From assembly GCA_030867875.1 (NCBI GenBank), contig JAOWCC010001634.1, positions 99,241,321 through 99,305,320 of the forward strand: a DNA stretch of 64,000 nt, given 5' to 3'. Each line of letters begins with the position of its first letter. The first letter of the stretch is position 1. The notes below the pieces were generated by a model. That model saw nothing but the letters and a program-made list of their open reading frames with translations. It searched no databases and was not told the DNA's origin. The position numbers were made by a program, and so were the translations under genes. This document shows positions 24,506 through 34,245 of the stretch, in pieces. Origin of the DNA: Actinernus sp. WN-2022 (taxonomy: Eukaryota > Cnidaria > Anthozoa > Actiniaria > Actinernidae).

Positions 24506-25399
24506 ACGGTTATTTGTTTTTCCACGAGTCCCTTTGGAGATGGCCCAGGCATATCATCATACGAAGGAACAGTCTAGCAAAATGGAAAAAACATCGCGTA
24601 GCCGAAAATATTAACAACTGTATATTTTACGTCATCGATATGATTACGAACTTCAGGTTTAAATAAACGAAATATGAACTCAATACTCTGAATTTCTCTC
24701 TGTTTTTTTTAACAGGACCTGAAACAACCATAAGAGCTGATCAAAGTCAGGACCTGGCTAATCCACAGAGCGGATTGTCCACTTTAGAAATGAGTAGGGG
24801 GTTGGGGCGAGTTCGGTTTCGAAAACGCGCTTGGGATCGTTACTGGGGAGAATACAAACAAACATGGGAAATATCGCAATTAACCTCCTACTCGTTTATA
24901 AAGTGGAAAATTGGAATTATCGTGTTGGTTGAATAACTCAGTACAATTTTAAGTACTGCTAAGAGAGTATAACTAAGAGAGGGAATATCCAATACGCGCG
25001 CTTGTGCGATAATAATGCGATAATGCACAATACAATTCCAGCGGTGCCCATCCCATACTCCTACCCCCCTTCTTACTTATTCCCTCTTGGTACTGCTTAA
25101 TAAAGGAACAGTAGTATTTTATCAGGTTTAAACACGTACTGCGAGTGAATTAAACGGCTTCAAAAACTGATGAAATACGAATACTTATAGCTGTATGTAG
25201 TTGTTTATAGCTGTGTCGTGCGTCACTGACATGCGCAGTTGGAATACGGAGCAAAAATTTGGGTCCCATAATGCTGGGCCAGTCGTGTTGGAATAACAGT
25301 GACCTTGGCGCTTCTGTGTTTGAGCTCCCGCATCGGGTCGTCGCACTTTATGATTCAGATTTGTTTATTACACACCATTTAATACAAAGTATAAACAGA
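24506..25399. other. Intergenic stretch downstream of GPCR 2
   Basis: The first ~50 bp still resemble the 3' flank of copy 1. The rest is unique-looking A+T-rich sequence with no supported gene. Confidence 0.4.
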
Positions 25400-25430
25400 A
25401 TATTATACGGTGGCCCATAGGTGCAATACA

Positions 25431-25765
25431 GAAACGCAAATTCAAATACGCTGCAGAAAATTCAAATATGCTGCAGCAAATTCAAATACGCTGCAGCAAA
25501 TTCAAATACACGAAGGCAAATCCAAATACACGAACGCAAAATCCAAATACAGAAACGCAAATTCAAATATGCTGCAGCAATTTCAAATACGCTGCAGCAA
25601 ATCCAAATACACGAACGCAAATCCAAATACACGAACGCAAATTGAAATACACAAACGCAAATCCAAATATCCGAACGCAAATCCAAATACGCTGCAGCAA
25701 ATTCAAATACGCTGCAACAAATACAAATACGCTGCAGCAAATTCAAATACGCTGCAGCAACAGAG
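25431..25765 (+). repeat. 20-bp tandem array, left foldback arm
   Basis: About 16 units of 20 bp. Each has the core CAAATYCAAATA preceded by one of a few variants (GCTGCAG, CACGAACG, CAGAAACG). The open frames through the array, rich in Gln, Asn and Lys, are a by-product of the period (three units = 60 bp). Confidence 0.9.
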
Positions 25766-26039
25766 GCCTTTCAGATCCCGGTAAAAATCGAACGCGGGAG
25801 ACTAGGGTCAAGGTTTCTTGACGAAACACAGGTGGAGCCAGAGCACGAGTAGAGAAGGATTACGGTAAGTACTGTGCGAGTTATAAAGTTGGTATAAAAG
25901 TATAGTTCTTTATTTTTAACAAGAGACTTAGATTTTGAATTTGGGCTTTCGGAGCCGGGCTTTCAATTAAGATTTCTTTAGATTGTGGTTTTAAATTATA
26001 TCTAATTTTGAGGAGAATTCGCCCGTTTGTTTATCCGAT

Positions 26040-26445
26040 ACCCTCGAAACCATATATAGATCCTTAATTATATCTCATCTCGACTACTGCTGTAATGTGT
26101 GGGATAATTTTGTAAAAGTGTTGTCGAAACTCTTTCTCCTGAAAACTTATTAACCCTTGGATGGGAAACGTTGGCAGACAGAAGGGCTAAACACAAAGCT
26201 TTATAACTGTTTGAAATCCTAAACAACAAAGCCCCGCAATGCTTAAAATACTTATTTTGCCCTCTCGACCAGGTGTCCTCTTACAACCTTCGTTGTGCCT
26301 CTAATAAATTATTCCTCCCTAGACCCCAAACTGATTCCTTATAATGGTGTTCAGTTATGGAACTCACTACCTCAAGAAATACGCGAATCGAAATCTCTCG
26401 CTACTTTTAAATCAAATTTAAGGAAAGTAAATCTCCTTGATTAGT
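26040..26445 (+). pseudogene. LINE RT C-terminal fragment inside the foldback
   Basis: Broken translation with IYRSLIISHLDYCCNVWD, then LFEILNNKAP, RCASNKLFLPRP and VQLWNSLPQEIRES: the C-terminal tail of a LINE RT. Several stops and shifts. The 3' UTR of the same fragment may extend to the (GATT)n tail at about 27378-27400, with other repeats inserted between. Confidence 0.75.
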
Positions 26446-26518
26446 CTTGTGCCATATTTACCTTAGTATTAACTTACTAGTATTATCTCAGTTTTAAGTA
26501 GTAGTTAAAATATGAGCG

Positions 26519-26595
26519 GGAGATCTGTATGGGCATTTATAATGGCGAGCCGCTTCGGCGAGCCATTGTAAAGCCCATACAGATCGGACGCGAAT
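26519..26595. repeat. Short palindromic hairpin
   Basis: AGATCTGTATGGGC on the left pairs with GCCCATACAGATC on the right, with an inner pair GGCGAGCC/CGGCGAGCC. A compact hairpin of about 75 bp inside the foldback interior. Confidence 0.65.
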
Positions 26596-26689
26596 ATTTT
26601 ATCTTACTTGTGAAATGAATAGATAACTAAAACCATTGATATGCACAACATAAAATTTTAACCTTTGATTTCTCCTACCCTGCTATCGA

Positions 26690-27012
26690 TGTGGGATGAA
26701 TTAGTTTCTCACAAAAACATATCCCACATCGAAGAGACAATGTGTATGCAATAAGAGAGCAGAGCGTAGCATGCAGAAAAACAGGTCCCACATGGAATAG
26801 ATGGTGTGTACATAATAAGAGAGCAGATGTACTTTGTCATTTCACCCGTCCCGGGATAGGGGTAGTCAGTGATCGGTCGTGAGACTTCCCTCACTAGCTT
26901 AGCTAGTATTCTGTACCGGATACAGAATACTACTAGAGCTATAACGGACCATGGGGTCTGTATCACGGACCTAAGTGTCTGTATCACGGACCATGGGGTC
27001 TTTATATCGATA
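26690..27012. repeat. Degenerate short tandem and palindromic repeats
   Basis: Two ~56-bp direct copies (TCCCACATSGAA and AATAAGAGAGCAGA words) lie at 26705-26830. They are followed by the palindrome AGTATTCTGTACCGGA at about 26908 with its inverse, and by repeated CTGTATCACGGACC words. No gene. Confidence 0.55.
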
Positions 27013-27230
27013 CAGAACCCGATGTTTTATTAATCAGGTTTCTACGTGGGTATACAGAGGCGATCATGTGGTGTCATTCAGCACATGGGATTGGCTAGTA
27101 CCCTTATGAATTATTAATGAATTTTACAATTAGTATTTATTAGTTAGTTTCATCTTAGTATCATCATAGCATCTTAGCATAAATTAGCATTTAACTTAGT
27201 ATTATTTTAGGATTACTTGTTTCGCCTTAC

Positions 27231-27231
<1 letters not shown>

Positions 27232-27270
<39 letters not shown>
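27232..27270. repeat. (AT)n microsatellite
   Basis: A run of about 18 AT dinucleotides. Confidence 0.95.
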
Positions 27271-27271
<1 letters not shown>

Positions 27272-27914
27272 TATTCTATTTTTAATCCCCATTTTTATCT
27301 CTGTAATTTTTTATGTGTGTCACGGCTTACATGAAAACCAGCTTTAGTTGATTGTAAACTCCGTGGGTAAATAAAGGTTAGATTGATTGATTGATTGATC
27401 TAATACATTTCCATAATACCACAAGTTTTTGTACCACACTCAACTCAGCTCTGACAGTATCCCCATGTTTGTCGTGATACTTTGAAATACTCAGTTTTAA
27501 TTTCAACAGTAAACGAAGTAACTGACGACTCTAAAAGGCGGCTTCTATTTTAGTCTTTTTAGTCTTCTTTGATAGCCGAACCGGCTAGACCTCAGAATAC
27601 CCAGCCACTTCGAAAGAGCATGCATGCACTGAGTTTGACCACAGGTAGCCCATTTTTTTTCTGTACAAACCAGGTCTTCACATAAATTTCTCTGTTTTTT
27701 GCACCAGCCTATTTATTTTTATAAGTGATGTGAACTGCGTCAGTCTATAGATAGAAAGAAAATTAAATAAATAAATATTTTTTGTGCCTTCTCTACTCGT
27801 GCTCTGGCTCCAACGGTGTTTTGTGAAGAACGTCAAGAACGTCACGAGTCAAAACTTTGACCCTAGTCTCCCGCGTTCGATTTTTACCGGGATCTGGAAG
27901 GCCTCGGTTGCTGT

Positions 27915-28118
27915 AGCGTATTTCGATTTGCGTTCGGGTATATGGATTTGTGTTTGTGTATTTGAATTTACGTTCGTGTATTTGGATTTGCTGCAGCGTA
28001 TTTCAATTTGCTGCAGCGTATTTGGATTTGTTGCAGCGTATTTCAATTTGCTGCAGCGTATTTCAATTTGCTGCAGCGTATTTCAATTTGCTGCAGCGTA
28101 TTTCAATTTGCGTTTCTG
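27915..28118 (-). repeat. 20-bp tandem array, right foldback arm
   Basis: About 10 units, the reverse complement of the left array, dominated by CTGCAGCGTATTTCAATTTG. The order and number of variant units differ from the left arm, so the arms have evolved independently since formation. Confidence 0.9.
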
Positions 28119-28147
28119 TATTGCACCTATGGGCCACCGTAATATTA

Positions 28148-28474
28148 AGTAAAGATTACTGTTATGAAATGGCTAGTTTGATTATATATAATTGATATAG
28201 AGGAAAGGTGTGTAGTTGTTAAAGGAGCTAAGATTCCGAGTTAACCATTGCCACGTAGGAAGTAAAGCCTAAGTCCACAATTATAAAATACAATATAAAA
28301 AAACTATGTAAATACAGGTTGGATCTAAAAGTACATTATATGATGATTAGATATGTCATCAGTATCACGATTCACTGATCATTTTGTTTACTTTTGAGAT
28401 GCCAATATAACATGGTATTGGCGTCTCAGAATACCAGCCTCTGATTGGCTCTTGCGCGAGCCCTTGCAGTTACA
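28148..28474. other. Spacer between foldback and palindromic element
   Basis: Host-like A+T-rich sequence. A small hairpin occurs at about 28396-28428 (GAGATGCCAATA against TATTGGCGTCTC). No gene. Confidence 0.5.
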
Positions 28475-28623
28475 GTTTCTTCCTAGAGCGAGAACTGGAA
28501 GCAATTGACACAACAAACTTGGAACGGGCTCTAGCTCCACTTCGCTGCTATCTTGGAGACATTCGAACCACACCAAACAAGAAGAAGGACAGACTTGCCA
28601 CCATATCTATCTGCCAAGACTAG
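28475..28623 (+). pseudogene. Truncated copy of the long gene's C-terminus
   Basis: Inverted duplicate of 31601-31749. It encodes the last ~48 residues (LERALAPLRCYLGDIRTT and on to ATISICQD) and ends at TAG 28621-28623. One residue differs (IDTTN here, IGTTN in the long copy). The rest of the gene is absent on this side. Confidence 0.8.
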
Positions 28624-28957
28624 CCAGACGTTGGAATGCTGGACTATCTGGCCAAGGCAACACAAGGCCATCCTCGTTGCACAACGAAGGAGTCTCGAAG
28701 TCTACATCTCGCACAAGATACAATGTACCGAGAGCAAGAGAGTCGCAAAGTGCTTTCCCAACACTTTCTATTCCAACATCTTCCACACCTACATAGCACA
28801 AAATACCTTCTCCCTTTTTTGGCGATGCGAGATATGCCTCCAAAGACATCTGGGTCGCACCCGAAGACACTGCCGTAGCCATGGCTTCCTTCCAAGCCCG
28901 TATTGGATAGAACATTGGCCACTTTCCCCAAGAACCACACACTCGTAGCATATCCAT
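28607..28957 (-). CDS. Unknown 116-aa protein, left-arm copy
   Basis: Inverted duplicate of the gene at 31267-31617, with an identical predicted protein (starts MDMLRVCGSWGKWPMFY, ends AFQRLASLGR). Its last 17 bases overlap the end of the truncated long gene on the opposite strand. Function unknown; see the right-arm copy for description. Confidence 0.6.
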   Translation of the reverse strand: MDMLRVCGSWGKWPMFYPIRAWKEAMATAVSSGATQMSLEAYLASPKKGEGILCYVGVEDVGIESVGKALCDSLALGTLYLVRDVDFETPSLCNEDGLVLPWPDSPAFQRLASLGR

Positions 28958-28995
28958 GTTTCGATATACTCTGTTGGTAGAAACCTCTAAATGAC

Positions 28996-29570
28996 TCGCA
29001 AGCGAACACAACAAACGAATATAGATGTAGACAACCACAAACAAAGTGCAAACGAACACAACATACGAATATAGATGTAGACAACCACAAACAAAGTGCA
29101 AACGAACACAACATACGAATATAGATGTAGACAACCACAAACAAAGTGCAAACGAATACAACATACGAATATAGATGTAGACAACTATTGCAAAGCTACG
29201 ATCCTATTGCAAAGCTACGATTCTATTGCAAAGCTACGATTCTACTGCAAAGCTACGATTCAACTGCAAAGCTACGATTCTATTGCAAAGCTACGAATAG
29301 AACCACAAAAGATAGAAAACAAATCTCCACAAAAGATAGAAAACAAATGGAACTACGATTCTATTGCAAAGCTACGATTCTACTGCAAAGCTACGATTCT
29401 ATTGCAAAGCTACGAATAGAACCACAAAAGATAGAAAACAAATCTCCACAAAAAGATAGAAAACAAATCTCCACAAAAAGATAGAAAACAAATCTCTACA
29501 AAAAGATAGAAAACAAATAGAACCGCAAAAGATAGAAAACAAATGGAACTACGATTCTATTACAAATACG
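28996..29570. repeat. Iterated repeats of left arm (50-, 19- and 25-bp units)
   Basis: Three successive families. About four 50-bp units contain ATACGAATATAGATGTAGAC. Next come 19-bp units of the type GCAAAGCTACGATTCTATT, in two blocks of six and three or so. Last are 25-bp units containing AAAAGATAGAAAACAAATC. The order is mirrored in the right arm. Long open frames through this region are repeat artefacts. Confidence 0.85.
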
Positions 29571-30678
29571 ATTCTATTGCAAGATCTACGATTCTATTGC
29601 ACGGCTACAACCACTGCTACAGATATCGTCCCTAGATATACATGTCGGAGAAACAACTACATATAGAGATACAACGATACGATACTATACGATGACAAAC
29701 AAAAAAGTTCTTTCACCCAACCAGATCCAAAGTATTGCTTCGGGAGAGGTTGGTATTCGAGAGGCAATACGACTCTATGGTATAGGACAAGGTAGAGCCT
29801 TATCCGAATCCAGAAAGGTTTGGAAACGCCTTCCATTGCTCCGACTATACAACCCGAGACCAAAATCCAAAAGCCAATGCAGGATATAGCAATCCTAGAT
29901 CGTATACTAGATCTAGAAGAAAAAGTGCAAATCCTAGAGGAAAACCAACAATCCAATATAGTAGAAGATCCTAGAGTTGGAGATCCCAACCGAGCCAACG
30001 CAAGATGTAGCCCAACTACTAGAGTACATACAAGAACTAGAGACAGATCTAGATGTTGCAAATCTGCGAGCCGATATAGCAGAATCGAATTCCAAAGAAG
30101 TAGTATGGCCAATTGCGATTCTCCTCCTTTCCATATCCTATGCAATCGTACAATATAGAACATGGGCAGAAAATAGCACCCACATAGGTTCCGCCAAATT
30201 GGAAGAAGAAAAGAGCACCCACATAGGTCCCACCAAATTAGGAAAAAAAGGTAGACCAACCCCACATAGACAAAACCCAGTGCCCGACATGGAATAGAAA
30301 TTGCCACACAACCAAGGAATCCAAAGGAAGACGAAATTCGAACCACACCACCATAGACAACCTAGTAATCCCAAAGAAGACAAAATACAAACCATAGCAG
30401 ACAACAGCCAACCTGCAAAAAGATAGAAAACAAATGGAACCACAAAAGATAGAAAACAAATGGAACCAACGGCCAACCTACAGTCCACCACGACAAATAG
30501 AATCCATAGTACACCACGAAAACCTCCGATCTTCGACGATTGTTTTCTCCAGGTGCACACATATTGTATCGTATTGTATTGCGTCTACCCGCCTACGTTT
30601 GTATCCAAAGATACGATATGATACGATACGTTTGTATCCATAGACACGATGCGATACGATACGACTCAATACAATACA
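29571..30678. other. Spacer of the palindromic element
   Basis: Unique sequence between the arms. It carries the broken HTH/coiled-coil/TM gene on the plus strand. Near each end are short runs of GATACGATAC-type words (29668-29690 and 30565-30670). Two 25-bp-family units recur at about 30418-30466. Confidence 0.7.
29692..30297 (+). pseudogene. Broken HTH / coiled-coil / membrane-anchor protein
   Basis: Three overlapping open pieces form one interrupted protein. From ATG 29692: MTNKKVLSPNQIQSIASG, then EVGIREAIRLYGIGQGRAL, a helix-turn-helix-like N-terminus. A shift near 29820 leads to a heptad-rich segment (ILDRILDLEEKVQILEEN). A second shift near 29975 leads to another coiled coil (LLEYIQELETDLDVANL), a transmembrane helix (VVWPIAILLLSISYAIV) and a charged tail containing a duplicated STHIG motif. 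The intact product would be about 200 aa. Such an architecture suggests a membrane-tethered, oligomeric protein that may bind DNA. No family recognised. The long antisense frame is judged a shadow. Confidence 0.45.
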
Positions 30679-31240
30679 GTATTTGTAATAGAATCGTAGT
30701 TCCATTTGTTTTCTATCTTTTGCGGTTCTATTTGTTTTCTATCTTTTTGTAGAGATTTGTTTTCTATCTTTTTGTAGAGATTTGTTTTCTATCTTTTTGT
30801 GGAGATTTGTTTTCTATCTTTTGTGGTTCTATTCGTAGCTTTGCAATAGAATCGTAGCTTTGCAGTAGAATCGTAGCTTTGCAATAGAATCGTAGTTCCA
30901 TTTGTTTTCTATCTTTTGTGGTTCTATTCGTAGCTTTGCAATAGAATCGTAGCTTTGCAGTAGAATCGTAGCTTTGCAGTAGAATCGTAGCTTTGCAATA
31001 GAATCGTAGCTTTGCAATAGGATCGTAGCTTTGCAATAGTTGTCTACATCTATATTCGTATGTTGTATTCGTTTGCACTTTGTTTGTGGTTGTCTACATC
31101 TATATTCGTATGTTGTGTTCGTTTGCACTTTGTTTGTGGTTGTCTACATCTATATTCGTATGTTGTGTTCGTTTGCACTTTGTTTGTGGTTGTCTACATC
31201 TATATTCGTTTGTTGTGTTCGCTTGCGAGTCATTTAGAGG
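30679..31240. repeat. Iterated repeats of right arm (25-, 19- and 50-bp units)
   Basis: Mirror image of the left-arm repeats. It lies between the spacer and the 116-aa gene. Position beside a gene with weak replication-initiator features, together with the short unit length, makes these candidates for iterons (Rep-binding repeats). This is inference; no binding site is proven. Confidence 0.8.
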
Positions 31241-31266
31241 TTTCTACCAACAGAGTATATCGAAAC

Positions 31267-31617
31267 ATGGATATGCTACGAGTGTGTGGTTCTTGGGGAA
31301 AGTGGCCAATGTTCTATCCAATACGGGCTTGGAAGGAAGCCATGGCTACGGCAGTGTCTTCGGGTGCGACCCAGATGTCTTTGGAGGCATATCTCGCATC
31401 GCCAAAAAAGGGAGAAGGTATTTTGTGCTATGTAGGTGTGGAAGATGTTGGAATAGAAAGTGTTGGGAAAGCACTTTGCGACTCTCTTGCTCTCGGTACA
31501 TTGTATCTTGTGCGAGATGTAGACTTCGAGACTCCTTCGTTGTGCAACGAGGATGGCCTTGTGTTGCCTTGGCCAGATAGTCCAGCATTCCAACGTCTGG
31601 CTAGTCTTGGCAGATAG
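31267..31617 (+). CDS. Unknown 116-aa protein, right-arm copy
   Basis: Starts at ATG 31267 (MDMLRVCGSWGKWPMFY) after the 50-bp repeats and stops at TAG 31615-31617. A longer upstream extension exists but runs through the repeats. The protein is soluble-looking, with GVEDVGIESVGKALCDSLAL and LYLVRDVDFETPSL segments, and no signal peptide or known motif. It is tail-to-tail with the long minus-strand gene, and the last 17 bases overlap, a compaction typical of viruses and plasmids. Both arm copies are intact and identical, so it may be expressed, or the duplication is very recent. Confidence 0.6.
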   Translation: MDMLRVCGSWGKWPMFYPIRAWKEAMATAVSSGATQMSLEAYLASPKKGEGILCYVGVEDVGIESVGKALCDSLALGTLYLVRDVDFETPSLCNEDGLVLPWPDSPAFQRLASLGR

Positions 31618-34245
31618 ATATGGTGGCAAGTCTGTCCTTCTTCTTGTTTGGTGTGGTTCGAATGTCTCCAAGATAGCAGCGAAGTGGAGCTAGAGCCCGT
31701 TCCAAGTTTGTTGTGCCAATTGCTTCCAGTTCTCGCTCTAGGAAGAAACCATATGTAGGCATCTCTTCGTCGGTGGTAGGCTCGCCATTGCTATCTGCAG
31801 GAAGAAGATGTAGAATAGTTCTGGGACTACCACGGAAGGTGGTTGTAGAATATAGGAAGCAAATGTATTCGCCTGTAGCTAGATCGACTGCTTTGTTGCA
31901 CTCTGTTCTTTTGGGTGCTGGTACAATAGCAATGTTGCGTGGGTGTCTACAAAGCTCGGTGTATGCCTCGTTTGCTTTTTGCAATAGGGCTTCTACCAAG
32001 GGCTTGTCTGCCGGGTTTGGGGTCTCTTGCATAGATATGGGAATCCATTCGATTTGTTTGTTGTTGGCATAGAACTTTTTCGCCGTTTGGGTTTGGAAGC
32101 GAAGCGTAGGTTTGTTTGGGGATAGTTGGACTAGATAGTTTAGTTGGTTGGCCTGCGAGAAGTTGCTCTCGAGTTCGTCGAGTATAGTCGATAGTCCCTT
32201 TGTGCTCCATATGGCCATATCCTCTCGTACGTCGCATCCTGGCACCTCGACATCTACAAAGAGTCTGGCTGTATTGCCATACTGGCTTTTGCATCTTCAG
32301 AATCCCAGGACACGAAAGTTGGTGTGGGGAAGAAAGTAGTCTAGTTTGTAGGTTGGCGTTTTCGCAGCCATCTCTATCCTGCCTACGATCTTGGCTGCCT
32401 TTGCTTCGAAATCTCTCTTTCCAGATAGGAAGCGTTCCATCTTCGCGATCTCTTCTATCCTTTTCGCTCGAAGTGCGACTTGTTCCTCGACAACTCTACG
32501 GCGCCACAACTCGGCCTTCTTTGCATCTGCAATAGCCAACAACCTAGCCATCCTATGGGCTGTAGATAGGATCGAGATTTCTCTATCTGTGGTTTGTGTG
32601 TTTTTCTCGCCATATCCATGCTACTTGGGTGGTTTCTGGAAGCAGTTGGCTTGGTGGAAGGCAGTTGGTGTGTTTCTGCACTGGGTGTTTGCTGGCAGCA
32701 AGAATAGTAGAAGTGTTGGCTGCTTTTGTGTAGCAGCGAAGTGGACCTATGTCGACTCCATCGTCTGTGGCCTCTAGAATATCCACACGAAATATTGGGC
32801 AGCATCGAAAACCAAACTCGAAAATTGTCCATTGTACTGCTTTCTCCAAGTACTGGTCGTTGTCGCATATGGCTGGTGTAGGAGCTACCCGCACCCCTGC
32901 TACCCTCTTCGTCTTGGAATGGGCATACCATGCTACATATATTGTGTGGGACGGCCGATCTGCAAGAATACAACAACGGTCCAGCTCTTGGGCTAGATTT
33001 TCCCATTGTCTGGATGGTGGTTGTACTACGAAGAGATTTTGGCCCAGGGTCTGCAGAACCTCCTCTACCAACTCTTTGCCCATGTTGGTAGACAACTCTT
33101 CGCCTAGGTGGCATGCATATAGCGAAACCTCTACACGAGTGCATCCACGAGCCTGGACATCTGGATGCTGGAACGTTTGGTGGAGATGTTTGTTTGGGCA
33201 GTCGACATAGTCTGCAAGGTGGCCACCAAAAGGTTCTCGAATCTCTCCAGCCTCGAAGTTCGAAACAATCTTGTTGTATATCTTCGCACGAATTGTCTTG
33301 CCTGCTGGTGTGGTGCGAAGATACGTGCAAACGTGTTTTCCAACAGAGCCTGTGTTGTCCAAGATGGTTGCTCTGTCGGCTCGCATTGCACTGGCTAGGT
33401 CTCCTTGTTCTCGCATGCCTTCGTTTTCCACCAGATGGTCCACAAGGGTTGGGCGATCTAGTACTCCCGAGAAGTCTTGGGTATAGTCTATGCAATAGAT
33501 TCCGTATCCGCCGATTTCGAGGTGCCTTTCGAAACCTGCAAGCGCATCTTGTAGTTGCTCCATTGGAATTTCCGATACATCTACCTTGGCGACGAATTAG
33601 GCCTCGGGTTCTTTGTCTGGATATAGCTTGCGCCATGCTTGGAGTGCTCGGCTTTCTGTGTCGTTTTCTATTCGGGCTACCGTTGTAGAGACAATACCAG
33701 TGGTGGTAGATCGAACGGTGTGGACAATGGCTGCGTGGAGGGATTTGCTCGATGGGGTAGAGTTTTGGATTGCGAGTTGGATTGCTGCAACCACCTGTTT
33801 TGCTTTCCCACCTTCTCCTGTGGATAGTAGAACCTTTCGGCCTTTGTAGACGACTTCCTCGCGAGATAGATAGCCGAACACGTATACGTCGTCCACGAAT
33901 GTTGGGAGACCTTCGAGTGGAGCCAGGTTGGTTTGGCCTTCATTTCCAGCCAGATAGTCTACATCGGCAATGTCCGAAACGAGATTGCTATCGTAGGTAT
34001 TCTCTTGTAGGAGATGGAGGGCTGTGTTCTTTTCCATACGAAGTCCCATGCTTTCGAATGTTGCGTGGATAGCTGCCATGTTGCTGTAGGGTTTGGGGGA
34101 TCGGAATAGTTGCCTATATCCTTTGGGCCACCAGTGTTCAATACGAAGTTTATTGGCAACAAATTGCATCTTTCTTGTTTGGGTGGCAAGTGTCCACCAA
34201 AATGGTTGCCGAAACGAAGGGTAGCCGAAAAGAAATGGGTCCTTT
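31601..34245 (-). pseudogene. Long broken gene, candidate replication-initiator-like protein
   Basis: A ~850-codon frame read leftward from about 34245 (first ATG 34167-34169, MQFVANKLRIEHWW). It is interrupted by TAA at 33597-33599, a frameshift between about 32640 and 32583, and TGA at 32297-32299. Sequence stays coding-like across each break. The second section (33596-32583) has IYCIDYTQDFSG near its start, then KIYNKIVSNFEAGE and CTRVEVSLY, a spacing reminiscent of Rep_trans-type rolling-circle initiators; no clear HUH motif is seen. A charged helical segment follows (MARLLAIADAKKAELWRR). The C-terminal section contains FVDVEVPGCDV and ends ATISICQD. Function is inferred weakly; origin outside the host is suggested by composition. 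Confidence 0.5.

Larger units (their letters stand above)
25406..28141. mobile_element. Foldback-type DNA transposon, 2736 bp, TSD ATATTA
   Basis: Starts TACGGTGGCCCATAGG and ends CCTATGGGCCACCGTA, with ATATTA duplicated directly outside (25400-25405 and 28142-28147). The inverted arms (left 25406 to about 25860, right about 27788-28141) consist mostly of 20-bp tandem units of the type CTGCAGCAAATTCAAATACG, with variants such as CGAACGCAAATCCAAATACA. An inner nonrepetitive part of each arm includes GAACGCGGGAGACTAGGG. There is no transposase. The interior holds a LINE 3' fragment and other repeats. Arms built of tandem repeats plus a short TSD are the hallmark of foldback elements. Confidence 0.8.

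Noticed and set aside
25410..25821. Gln/Asn/Lys-rich open frames in several phases
   Set aside because: Produced by the 20-bp tandem array; three units equal 60 bp and keep all phases open.
28553..28948. 131-codon frame opposite the 116-aa gene (also at 31276-31671)
   Set aside because: It lies antisense across the 116-aa gene and the end of the long gene and has no independent coding features.
28607..29184. Long open frames through the 50-bp repeats upstream of the 116-aa gene
   Set aside because: The translation is a repeated hydrophobic pattern produced by the tandem units; the first ATG after the repeats is a more credible start.
29657..30346. 229-codon minus-strand frame in the spacer
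   Set aside because: It is antisense to the coiled-coil/TM gene and its Leu/Cys/Phe-rich composition follows from that. Kept as an alternative only.
32455..33636. 393-codon minus-strand open frame inside the long gene
   Set aside because: Arg/Cys/Ser/Pro-rich translation typical of an out-of-frame shadow; the neighbouring frame has balanced composition and motif-like segments continuing beyond both ends.
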